A stretch of DNA of 64,000 bases, from assembly GCF_003383095.1 (NCBI RefSeq), contig NZ_PSYW01000001.1, positions 124,001-188,000 on the forward strand, in the 5' to 3' direction. Numbering within the stretch: the first letter of the stretch is position 1; the number at the start of each line of letters is the position of its first letter. Positions 26,010 to 32,778 of the stretch are shown piece after piece. Below the pieces are notes generated by a model. That model saw only the letters and a program-made list of their open reading frames with translations. It was not told where the DNA came from and did not search any database. This stretch comes from Haloferax sp. Atlit-12N (GTDB taxonomy: Archaea; Halobacteriota; Halobacteria; Halobacteriales; Haloferacaceae). Both the position numbers and the translations under genes were made by a program.

Positions 26010-26879
26010 ATGCACGGCCGAGCCACCGCCCTCGGGGCGGGCACCGTCTTGAACGCCCTCGCGACGGCGACCGGCTCCGCGTTCGCCATCGACGCGGAGA
26101 CCACCGCGTCGGTCGAACTGGACGACTCCGGCGAGGTCCGCGGCAGCATCGCGGAGGCCCCCGACGCCGACACGCGGCTCATCGAGCGCTGCGTCGAACT
26201 CGCCGTCGAGGCGTTCGGCGACGGCGAGGGCGGCACCGTCGAGACCGAAAGCGACCTGCCGATGGCCGCCGGCCTCAAGAGTTCGAGCGCCGCGGCCAAC
26301 GCGACGGTGTTGGCGACGCTCTCCGCGCTCGGCCGCTCGGTCGGCCCCGGCCCGGACGCCGATATCTCACGGCTCGACGCCTGCCGGATGGGCGTCCGCG
26401 CCGCCCGCGAGGTCGGCGTCACCGCCACCGGCGCGTTCGACGACGCCTCGGCCTCTATGATCGGCGGCGTCGTCGTCACCGACAACACCGAAGACGAACT
26501 CATCGTCCGCGACGAGGTCGACTGGGACGTGCTCGTGTGGACGCCTCCGGAGCGCGCCTACAGCGCCGACGCCGACGTGAGCCGCTGTGAGAACGTCGCT
26601 CCGATGGCCGACCTCGTCGCCGACCTCGCGCTCGAAGGCCGCTACGCCGAGGCGATGACCGTCAACGGCCTCGCCTTCTCGGCCGCCCTCGACTTCCCGA
26701 CCGACCCCGCCGTGGAGGCGATGCCCATCGCCGACGGCGTCTCGCTGTCCGGGACCGGCCCGAGCGTCGTCGCCGTCGGCGACCGCGCCGACCTCGAACG
26801 CGTCAAAGAACTGTGGGACGCCCGCGAGGGGGAGACCCGACTGACGACCACCCGAACCGACGGAGCACGAATCCAATGA
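26010..26879 (+). CDS. Archaeal shikimate kinase (GHMP kinase family)
   Basis: It phosphorylates shikimate at the 3-hydroxyl in aromatic amino acid synthesis. Archaea use this GHMP-type enzyme instead of bacterial AroK. The 289-residue protein shows the GHMP phosphate loop in LPMAAGLKSSSAAANATVLA (about residues 89-108), a starting strand GRATALGAGTVLNALATATG, and the C-terminal glycine loop SLSGTGPSVVAVG. I chose the ATG at 26010; an in-frame ATG at 25989 is less likely because a TATA-like stretch (about 25979-25984) sits 26-31 bp before 26010. Its stop overlaps the chorismate mutase start. Confidence 0.93.
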   Translation: MHGRATALGAGTVLNALATATGSAFAIDAETTASVELDDSGEVRGSIAEAPDADTRLIERCVELAVEAFGDGEGGTVETESDLPMAAGLKSSSAAANATVLATLSALGRSVGPGPDADISRLDACRMGVRAAREVGVTATGAFDDASASMIGGVVVTDNTEDELIVRDEVDWDVLVWTPPERAYSADADVSRCENVAPMADLVADLALEGRYAEAMTVNGLAFSAALDFPTDPAVEAMPIADGVSLSGTGPSVVAVGDRADLERVKELWDAREGETRLTTTRTDGARIQ

Positions 26880-27187
26880 CAGACGACACCGTAGACGCCG
26901 CCGCAGAATCGTTTCAGGACATGTCCCTCGACGAACTCCGCGAGGAGATAGAGGATATCGACCGCGGCATCGTCGAACTCATCGCCCGCCGGACCTACGT
27001 CGCCGACACGGTGGCGAAGGTCAAAGCCGAAAAGGACCTGCCGACGACCGACGAGTCCCAAGAAGAGCGCGTGATGGAGCGCGCCGGGAAGAACGCGGCC
27101 CACTTCGAGGTCGACTCCAACCTCGTGAAAGCGATTTTCCGACTGCTCATCGAGATGAACAAGGCCGAACAGCGGCAGAACCGGTAG
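26876..27187 (+). CDS. Chorismate mutase (AroQ class)
   Basis: It converts chorismate to prephenate, the branch point to phenylalanine and tyrosine. The 103-residue all-helical AroQ domain covers residues 18-100: LREEIEDIDRGIVELIARR, VAKVKAEKDLPTTDESQEE and an ERVMERA helix. The active-site arginines and lysine of the family (R in IARR, K in AKVK, R in EERVMERA) are present. The 15-residue acidic N-terminus is extra. Its ATG at 26876 overlaps the shikimate kinase stop, so the two enzymes are co-translated. aroA, aroC and tyrA lie 10-18 kb away in this window. Confidence 0.93.
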   Translation: MTDDTVDAAAESFQDMSLDELREEIEDIDRGIVELIARRTYVADTVAKVKAEKDLPTTDESQEERVMERAGKNAAHFEVDSNLVKAIFRLLIEMNKAEQRQNR

Positions 27188-27388
27188 TCGAAATATACTG
27201 TCTCAGTGCTTCTATCGCTAACCGGTGACGCGTTCTTCTTCCAGCCGTTGTCTTTTTTGGTCGGTGACAAGTGACACGATTCCATAGCCGTGCGGGGCAC
27301 GGTCTGTGTACAGAGGAACAAGGAGAACGCCCCGAGACTTGACGAGTCGGAACTGCTACCCGGCCGATGCACCACGGATTTATGTGAG
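27188..27388. other. Lower-GC intergenic stretch without a recognisable gene
   Basis: About 200 bp between convergent genes, clearly lower in GC than its left neighbour. It includes a T6 run at 27253-27258. No start codon with a convincing reading frame, tRNA or repeat was seen. The composition continues into the exchanger gene to the right. Confidence 0.4.
27253..27258 (+). terminator. Candidate poly-T terminator after the shikimate kinase-chorismate mutase operon
   Basis: A T6 run 66 bp after the chorismate mutase stop. It is in a position to end the operon before the convergent exchanger gene. Confidence 0.3.
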
Positions 27389-28375
27389 CTATCCGACCAG
27401 CCCAGCGATTCCGAGAACCCACCGACCAATCTCGGATGTTGCAAACAGGGCACCTTCCGTCCGAGACAGTTCTCGTTTCGTCCAGAAGGCAGCAACCATC
27501 AGCAGGGAGACTCCGGCCAGCCATGCTAGCGTCTCCAGTGCCAGACCACTCACGGCGAGTGGACGAATGACCGCCGCAACGCCCAGAATCCCCGTGACAT
27601 TGTAGATATTGCTGCCGACAATGTTGCCAACTGAGACACCGAAGCTCCCCCGCTGGATTGCCACCAGCGAGACAGCGAACTCCGGTGTCGACGTGCCCGC
27701 TGCGACGATGGTTCCGCCGATGACCCAGTCGGAGATACCGACGCCGCGAGCCAGTTCCGATGCGGCGACCACCATATAATCACCACTGACTAGAACTGTC
27801 GCTAATCCACCGAAGAGGAGTACGACATCGCGCCCACGGAATGTCGCCCTCTCCGTCGCTGGGCGAGTTATCACTCCTTCGCTGGGGTCCTGACCGGTGG
27901 GTACTGTTGAGTCCGACTGGGTGGTGCGGAGTAGATACGCCGTATAGGCGACGAACACACCGACAAGGAGGACGCCTTCGAGTCTTGTCACCTGAAGATT
28001 GAAAACCGCGATTCCACCGACGAGCGTGCTCGCCAGTAAAGCGACGCCGTCACGACGAACGAGTGACTCTGCAATCGGGAGTACCTTCAGTAGGGAGATG
28101 ACGCCCAGAATAAACGCCAGATTGTAGATGTTCGAGCCGAGGACGTTGGCGACTGCGATATCACCCGCCCCCTTGAGCGCGGCATCGACCGAAACCACGA
28201 GCTCTGGTGTTGACGTTCCCATCGCGACGATCGTCAGCCCGATTGTGAGATCGGAGAGTCCGAACCGTCGAGCCAACCGGACGACGGCGTCGACCAAGAG
28301 CCGCGCGCCGATCCACAGCCCCAGTATCGAGAGAAGAATCACACCGATTTGGACAACTGGGCCACCTTGAACCAT
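27389..28375 (-). CDS. Sodium/calcium exchanger family (CaCA) antiporter
   Basis: A 328-residue membrane protein with about ten hydrophobic segments and the two inverted alpha repeats of CaCA exchangers. The repeats read GTSTPELVVS (E58) followed by GSNIYN, and GTSTPEFAVS (E232) followed by GSNIYN. A charged loop (about 150-180) joins the halves. It probably exchanges Na+ or H+ for Ca2+ or another divalent ion. The gene and both flanks are lower in GC and use more A/T-ending codons than the rest of the window, which suggests acquisition by transfer. The ATG at 28375 precedes the first helix by about 10 residues. Confidence 0.92.
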   Translation of the reverse strand: MVQGGPVVQIGVILLSILGLWIGARLLVDAVVRLARRFGLSDLTIGLTIVAMGTSTPELVVSVDAALKGAGDIAVANVLGSNIYNLAFILGVISLLKVLPIAESLVRRDGVALLASTLVGGIAVFNLQVTRLEGVLLVGVFVAYTAYLLRTTQSDSTVPTGQDPSEGVITRPATERATFRGRDVVLLFGGLATVLVSGDYMVVAASELARGVGISDWVIGGTIVAAGTSTPEFAVSLVAIQRGSFGVSVGNIVGSNIYNVTGILGVAAVIRPLAVSGLALETLAWLAGVSLLMVAAFWTKRELSRTEGALFATSEIGRWVLGIAGLVG

Positions 28376-28616
28376 CGTACTGATCTACTGCGGGTCGGTC
28401 AATCAAAGTTGGGTACCCAGTTTCCACTGGTAGCAAACGATGATCTATGACGGTCCTGTAAGTGACTCTGCGTCTGAACCGCTCAAATATTTTAATTCGA
28501 TCTATTTAGGTCTGAATTTTGTCTGTCTGAACGAGGCCGAACGGCGGTAGCATCGGTAGCTCGACGCGTTAATCCTCACCCCACCCGATCAGTTGAGCCG
28601 GAGGCGCTTCACTGCG
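28376..28616. other. AT-rich intergenic region
   Basis: 241 bp upstream of the exchanger gene and downstream of nikR. It contains very AT-rich stretches (about 28483-28518) that could hold the exchanger promoter and remnants of the transfer junction. No coding sequence recognised. Confidence 0.4.
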
Positions 28617-29003
28617 TCACTCCCGGATGACCATCACCTTCACGCGATGGACCGCGTCGAAGTCCCGGAGCCGGTAGGTCAGTTCCCGGACGCGTGCTGC
28701 GGGGCCGCGGCAGAACAGCGATTCGAGACACCACTCGCCTTGGTGGGTGTGGCTCGTGTTGAGGATGACGTCCTGAAACTCGTGTTGCGTCCCGTGAAGC
28801 TCGCGAATCACGTCGTGGTGGCGGTAGTCGAAGCCGACGAGCGCGACGACCTCGCCGGACACGTCTTCGAGTCGGGCGTGGGACTCGATGAACTCCTGCA
28901 TGGCCTCTCGGACCGCCCGCGACCGGTTCTCGATGCCCTCGTCGCGCCACGCCCGGTCGAACTCCTCGACCAATTCGTCGGGGATGTTGAAGCTCGTCCG
29001 CAT
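28617..29003 (-). CDS. nikR: NikR-like ribbon-helix-helix nickel-responsive regulator
   Basis: A 128-residue regulator. The N-terminal ribbon-helix-helix is MRTSFNIPDELVEEFDRAW, then RSRAVREAMQEFIESH. The C-terminal ACT-like metal-binding domain carries the NikR ligand pattern: H in FDYRHHDV, H-x-H in NTSHTHQGEWCLE and the following cysteine (about residues 73-93). NikR represses nickel uptake when nickel is bound. It is divergent from a histidine-rich permease gene with 107 bp between, an arrangement that strongly suggests control of that transporter. The ATG at 29003 is clear. Confidence 0.9.
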   Translation of the reverse strand: MRTSFNIPDELVEEFDRAWRDEGIENRSRAVREAMQEFIESHARLEDVSGEVVALVGFDYRHHDVIRELHGTQHEFQDVILNTSHTHQGEWCLESLFCRGPAARVRELTYRLRDFDAVHRVKVMVIRE

Positions 29004-29062
29004 CGTGTCCTAATTGGTGCGCACAGCTACAAGAGTCCCCGTTATGACGATAGCCTCGATTC

Positions 29063-29083
29063 GGTATTAACAACCGCTATACC
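29063..29083. promoter_or_regulatory. Candidate operator/promoter between nikR and the permease
   Basis: GGTAT and ATACC form an inverted repeat with an 11-bp spacer (29063-29067 and 29079-29083), about 28-48 bp before the permease start and overlapping the place of its TATA box. A second perfect palindrome, GTGCGCAC, lies at 29017-29024 just before nikR. Either could be a NikR site. The arms are short, so this is tentative. Confidence 0.3.
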
Positions 29084-29110
29084 TCTCGTTTTCCACGGAT
29101 ACAGTAGTCT

Positions 29111-29959
29111 ATGGCCTCGAACGAACTGCTCGGGCTCGTCGTCGGCGCGGTGGCCCTCGGAGCCATCCACGGCGTCGAACCGGGTCACGGCTGGCCCGTC
29201 GCGGCCTCGTACGCCCTCGACCAAGCGAACAAGTGGGTGTACGGATTCGCGGCGAGTTTCATCCTCGGAATCGGCCACCTCGTCAGCAGTATCGCGATGG
29301 TGGGCGTGTTCTTCTACGCGAAGGAGTACTTCGACCTCACACAGGTCAACGAGCCGGTTACGATACTCGGTGGCGTCCAAATCGGCGGGCAGGTCAGCCT
29401 CGTCGCGGGCGTCTTGCTCATCGCGCTCGGTATCCGGGAGTACTACCACGGACACGCTCACGGTACTCACGGGCACGACGACGGCCACGGGAGTCACAGT
29501 CACGGCGATGGCCATGCAGACGGCCATGACCACGGGCATTCACACGACCACAGCCACTCACACGACCACGACGGTCACACCCACGATGACGGCGGGTTAG
29601 GCTCTCGTCTGAAGGGATTTGTCCCCTTCGTCGGCGGGCACTCTCACTCGCACGGCGACCTCGACGACGCCGCGGACCGCGGCCTCCTCGGTATCGCGTG
29701 GTTCGCGTTCGTCCTCGGGTTCGCCCACGAAGAGGAGTTCGAGATTATCGCGCTCTGCGCAGGGTCGAACTACTGCCTCGAACTGATGAGCGCCTACGCC
29801 GTCACCGTCATCGTCGGCATCGTCGGACTGACGATGTTGCTGATTGCGGGCTACGAGCAGTACGAAGACAAAGTCGAGAAGTACACGCCGTATCTCCCAG
29901 TGTTCTCCGCGGCCGTGTTGGTCCTGATGGGCCTCGGCTTCATCACAGGAGTGTTCTAA
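29111..29959 (+). CDS. Histidine-rich nickel/cobalt permease-like membrane protein
   Basis: A 282-residue membrane protein with six or so hydrophobic segments and a large loop (about 115-195) containing some 25 histidines in HGHDDGHGSHSHGDGHAD-like runs. The first helix carries H-x-V-E-P-G-H (AIHGVEPGHGWPVA), close to the H-x4-D/E-H signature of NiCoT-type nickel transporters, and a later helix has FAHEEEFEIIALC. With a divergent nikR gene, nickel (or cobalt) uptake is the best guess. The His loop may store or funnel metal; related proteins can also act as exporters, so direction is inferred from the regulator. The tnpB element begins about 130 bp downstream. Confidence 0.82.
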   Translation: MASNELLGLVVGAVALGAIHGVEPGHGWPVAASYALDQANKWVYGFAASFILGIGHLVSSIAMVGVFFYAKEYFDLTQVNEPVTILGGVQIGGQVSLVAGVLLIALGIREYYHGHAHGTHGHDDGHGSHSHGDGHADGHDHGHSHDHSHSHDHDGHTHDDGGLGSRLKGFVPFVGGHSHSHGDLDDAADRGLLGIAWFAFVLGFAHEEEFEIIALCAGSNYCLELMSAYAVTVIVGIVGLTMLLIAGYEQYEDKVEKYTPYLPVFSAAVLVLMGLGFITGVF

Positions 29960-30089
29960 TCGGCTTCGGACCGCCGGCACCCGACTTGCGCCGGTCCACT
30001 CCGCGTTCGGACCTCGGCGATAGAGCTATCACCCGGCGACGCATCGACTCGGTCACGAGGTGATGTCTATCTTTCTTCGAGGAGAGAAT

Positions 30090-30107
30090 CCCGCCGTTTA
30101 CGGCGGG
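30090..30107 (+). repeat. Left-end hairpin of the tnpB element
   Basis: Seven-base-pair GC stem with a TTTA loop (CCCGCCG / CGGCGGG). It matches the right-end hairpin in loop and general sequence. Confidence 0.8.
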
Positions 30108-30177
30108 GGTGAATCCGACACGTCCCTCGTAATCCACCGTCGATAGCAGGCTGGATATTCCACGCCAATCCGTAGGA

Positions 30178-30187
30178 TTAAGTAAAT
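30178..30187 (+). promoter_or_regulatory. TATA-like element of tnpB
   Basis: TTAAGTAAAT centred about 25 bp before the tnpB ATG at 30207. It is the main AT-rich stretch of the left end. Confidence 0.4.
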
Positions 30188-30192
30188 ATTCC

Positions 30193-30207
30193 TACATAGG
30201 CTATGTA
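30193..30207. promoter_or_regulatory. Perfect palindrome over the tnpB start codon
   Basis: TACATAG-G-CTATGTA: seven-base arms and one central base, ending on the A of the ATG. With a leaderless transcript it would cover the transcription start, so it could be an operator for autorepression. Confidence 0.5.
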
Positions 30208-31457
30208 TGGCGATTCAGGTCACTCGCACCTACGTTGGTTCCATCCAGAACCACCAACAGGTCTGCGATGGCCTCGACTCGCTCGGAGATTCTGCCTCAA
30301 AAATCTGGAACGTCGCACGATGGACAGCAGACCGCGTATGGGACGAGGTTGGTAAAATCCCAAACGAAGGTTCGCTCAAATCGTACATGAAGAACCAAGC
30401 GTGCTGGAAAGATTTGAACGCACAATCCAGTCAGAAAGTCATCGAAGAACTTTCCGACGCTTTCCAGTCGTGGTTCGACCTGCGACACAAAGACTCGAAG
30501 TCGAATCCGCCCGGCTACCGAAAACACGGCGACAAACGACCGCGTTCCACGGTCACGTTCAAAGCAGACGGGTTCAAACACGACCCCGAGAACAATCGGG
30601 TTCGACTCTCGAAAGGCTCGAACCTCAAAGAATACTGGTCAGACTTCCTACTCTGCGAGTACCAGACTCGCCCCGACGTTGACCTTTCAGAAGTCAACTC
30701 GGTGCAGAACGTTCGTGCCGTCTGGAACGGAGACGAATGGGAACTTCACTTCGTCTGCAAAGTCAGTCTCGAAACCAACGACTCCGCAGGCGACAAGGTG
30801 GCAGGAATCGACCTTGGCACCAAGAACATCGCCACGGTCGCGTTCCCCAATGAATACGCCCTGTACCCCGGCAACTCGCTCAAGCAAGACAAGCACTACT
30901 TCACGCGAGCTGAGTACGATACCGAGGGTGAGAACGGCCCGTCTGAGAAGTCGATGTGGGCACGTCAAAAACTGGCTGACCGTGAGTCACACTTCTACCA
31001 CACACTGACGGACACCATCATCACGGAGTGTGTTGAGCGCGGTGTTGGTACGCTCGCAGTGAGTTGGTCCGAAAACGTTCGAGAGTCTGACTGGGGCAAG
31101 ACCGGCAACAAGAAACTCCACACATGGGCGTTCGACCGTATCTACCAGTACCTCGAATACAAAGGCGAGATACGTGGGGTTGAGGTGCTGAAGGAGAACG
31201 AGTGGAACACCTCAAAGACATGTTCTGCGTGTGGAGACGACACGAAAGGGAACCGCACCCATCGTGGGTTGTACGTGTGCTCGTCATGTGGATTGGTAGC
31301 CAACGCGGATTGCAACGGGGCGGAGAACATGCGGCAGAAGATAACTCCGAGTCCTCACGGTGAGGATAGGAGTAACGGCTGTGTGGCACAGCCATCGACA
31401 TACTTGTTCGACCGCGAGAGTGGGACGTTCAACACGAGAGAACAGGTCGTGTCGTAA
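30207..31457 (+). CDS. tnpB: TnpB-family RNA-guided nuclease homologue, RuvC-II glutamate apparently missing
   Basis: A 416-residue TnpB. The N-terminal helical part runs to about 190. The RuvC-like core begins at GIDLGTKN (D202), has a C-terminal zinc finger (CSAC at 339-342 and CSSC at 358-361) and the last RuvC motif NADCNGAEN (D368). The middle catalytic position, normally E in a V-x-x-E-D-L context, reads LAVSWSENVRES (283-294), placing Ser286 where the glutamate should be. Two of three acidic residues are therefore clear and the third is doubtful. Active TnpB uses an RNA from the right end to cut the DNA it matches. If the glutamate is truly lost this protein may bind but not cut. The ATG at 30207 fits the promoter. 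Confidence 0.9.
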   Translation: MAIQVTRTYVGSIQNHQQVCDGLDSLGDSASKIWNVARWTADRVWDEVGKIPNEGSLKSYMKNQACWKDLNAQSSQKVIEELSDAFQSWFDLRHKDSKSNPPGYRKHGDKRPRSTVTFKADGFKHDPENNRVRLSKGSNLKEYWSDFLLCEYQTRPDVDLSEVNSVQNVRAVWNGDEWELHFVCKVSLETNDSAGDKVAGIDLGTKNIATVAFPNEYALYPGNSLKQDKHYFTRAEYDTEGENGPSEKSMWARQKLADRESHFYHTLTDTIITECVERGVGTLAVSWSENVRESDWGKTGNKKLHTWAFDRIYQYLEYKGEIRGVEVLKENEWNTSKTCSACGDDTKGNRTHRGLYVCSSCGLVANADCNGAENMRQKITPSPHGEDRSNGCVAQPSTYLFDRESGTFNTREQVVS

Positions 31458-31513
31458 ACCAGCAAATATCCCAACTTGCGGTACGGGAAGCCCCGTCGTT
31501 TACGACGGGGAGG
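31300..31513 (+). ncRNA. Predicted right-end guide RNA (omega RNA / sense-overlapping RNA)
   Basis: TnpB proteins use an RNA transcribed from the 3' part of their own gene through the right end, ending in a guide copied from flanking DNA. Small RNAs overlapping the 3' ends of IS1341-type tnpB genes are known in Halobacterium. Here the scaffold would include the 56-bp spacer after the tnpB stop and the GC hairpin at 31491-31510. The guide would begin close after it, within the first codons of the lysE-family gene. The 5' limit given is arbitrary. Confidence 0.35.
31491..31510 (+). repeat. Right-end hairpin of the tnpB element
   Basis: Eight-base-pair stem CCCCGTCG / CGACGGGG with TTTA loop. 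It ends three bases before the ATG of the downstream gene. Confidence 0.8.
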
Positions 31514-32173
31514 ATGTCACTAACGACCACAATCGGAATCTTCGTCCGCGGACTCGTTCTCGGCGTCTCGATAGCCGCGCCGGTCGGTCCAATCGGTGTA
31601 TTGTGCATCCAGCGAACGCTTTCTAAGGGCCGTCGTTCGGGCTTCGTCAGCGGACTCGGAGCGGCGTCCGCGGACGCGGTCTACGGGGCCATCGCGGGGT
31701 TCGGTCTCGCCGCGCTCTCGTCGGTCCTGCTCGGACACCGCAACGCAATCGCTCTCGCCGGCGGCGCAATCCTCCTGTACATCGGCGTCCAGTCGATTCG
31801 GGGCGACCCGGCGTCCGTCGAGTCGGCACCGACGACCGAGCAGTCGGCCGTCGCATCGCCCGATTCGAACGCCCGGACCCTCGCGGCCGACTTCGGGTCG
31901 ACGTTCCTCCTGACGCTGACGAACCCGGTGACGATACTGGCGTTCGTCGGCATCTTCGCCGGCTTGGGCGTCGGCGTCTCCGGCGACTACCTCGCAGCGG
32001 CGGTCCTCGTCGCGGGCGTCTTCGCCGGGTCGGCGCTCTGGTGGTTCGTCCTGAGCGCCGCCGTCGACCGCGTCCGGGAGCGCGTCACCCCGGCGGTCCT
32101 CCGTCGGGTGAACCAACTCGCCGGCGTCGTCATCGTCGGGTTCGGCGTGGCGGCGCTCTGGAGCGGCCTGTAG
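31514..32173 (+). CDS. LysE-family exporter
   Basis: A 219-residue membrane protein of the LysE/RhtB translocator family, which exports amino acids or related small molecules. The family signature at the first helix, GLVLGVSIAAPVGPIGVLCI, and the SGLGAASADAVYGAIAGFGL segment are present. Six hydrophobic segments are visible with a polar loop at about 102-122. The ATG at 31514 lies three bases after the right-end hairpin of the tnpB element, so this gene has no promoter region of its own left of the element. It must be transcribed from tnpB or from a signal inside the element. Its N-terminus is short but complete for the family. Confidence 0.88.
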   Translation: MSLTTTIGIFVRGLVLGVSIAAPVGPIGVLCIQRTLSKGRRSGFVSGLGAASADAVYGAIAGFGLAALSSVLLGHRNAIALAGGAILLYIGVQSIRGDPASVESAPTTEQSAVASPDSNARTLAADFGSTFLLTLTNPVTILAFVGIFAGLGVGVSGDYLAAAVLVAGVFAGSALWWFVLSAAVDRVRERVTPAVLRRVNQLAGVVIVGFGVAALWSGL

Positions 32174-32296
32174 CGCGCCGCCCCGACGGTCCCGACTCCG
32201 GTCGACTCCGGCCGAGCCTCGCCGACCTCTTCGAACCGCTCCGAATCCTTCCCCGTCGTCACCTCCATATCGCTGGCGGCCGTATGCGTGCGTGAG

Positions 32297-32722
32297 ATGC
32301 CCACGCACAAAGCGGAGACGACGTGGACCGGTGGCAAAGACGGCAGCGGCGAGTTCTCGACGGAGAGCGGGACCGTCGAGGGGACGTTCACGTTCCCGAC
32401 GCGGTTCGAGGACGAACCCGGGTCGAACCCCGAGGAACTCATCGGCGCGGCCCACTCCGGCTGTTTCTCGATGCAGTTGACCGCGTTCCTCGAAGGCGAG
32501 GGCTACGCGCCGACGAGCCTCCACACCGCGGCCGACGTGCACCTCGACCCGGCCGACGGCGGCGGTTTCGAAATCTCGCGCATCGACCTGACGCTCGACG
32601 CCGACGTGCCCGACATCGACGAGGAGACGTTCGCCGAACTCGCCCAGCGCGCAAAGGAGAGCTGTCCGGTGTCGAAGGCGCTCGCCGGGCCGGAAATCAC
32701 GCTGACCGCGACGCTCGCCTGA
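32297..32722 (+). CDS. OsmC-family peroxiredoxin-like protein
   Basis: A 141-residue OsmC/Ohr-type protein that reduces organic peroxides. It starts MPTHKAETTWTGGKDGSGEF. The two conserved reactive cysteines are visible in AAHSGCFSMQLTAFL (about residue 55) and KESCPVSKALAG (about 120). The ATG at 32297 is preferred to an in-frame GTG at 32288, given a TATA-like catatcg (about 32269-32275) about 25 bp upstream. A T6 run follows the stop by 18 bp. Confidence 0.9.
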   Translation: MPTHKAETTWTGGKDGSGEFSTESGTVEGTFTFPTRFEDEPGSNPEELIGAAHSGCFSMQLTAFLEGEGYAPTSLHTAADVHLDPADGGGFEISRIDLTLDADVPDIDEETFAELAQRAKESCPVSKALAGPEITLTATLA

Positions 32723-32739
32723 GCGCGCGTCGCCCGCTG

Positions 32740-32745
32740 TTTTTT
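32740..32745 (+). terminator. Candidate poly-T terminator after the OsmC gene
   Basis: T6 run 18 bp after the stop, in the 56-bp space between two convergent genes, preceded by a GC-rich stretch. Confidence 0.4.
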
Positions 32746-32778
32746 GTGACTCAACCGAGTCGGCCACGACATCCTCCT

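Larger units (their letters stand above)
30090..31514 (+). mobile_element. Solitary tnpB element (IS200/IS605 superfamily, IS1341-like)
   Basis: An element with tnpB and no tnpA. The proposed ends are marked by two similar hairpins: CCCGCCG-TTTA-CGGCGGG at 30090-30107 on the left and CCCCGTCG-TTTA-CGACGGGG at 31491-31510 on the right, in the same orientation with the same TTTA loop. IS200/IS605 elements end in such subterminal hairpins rather than terminal inverted repeats, and leave no target duplication. Exact tips cannot be fixed without an empty site. Inside, GC is lower than the flanks. Without a TnpA it could move only with help from another element. Confidence 0.75.

Noticed and set aside
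27188..27388. Possible tRNA or small gene in the lower-GC gap
   Set aside because: No cloverleaf, T-loop sequence or protein-like frame could be found.
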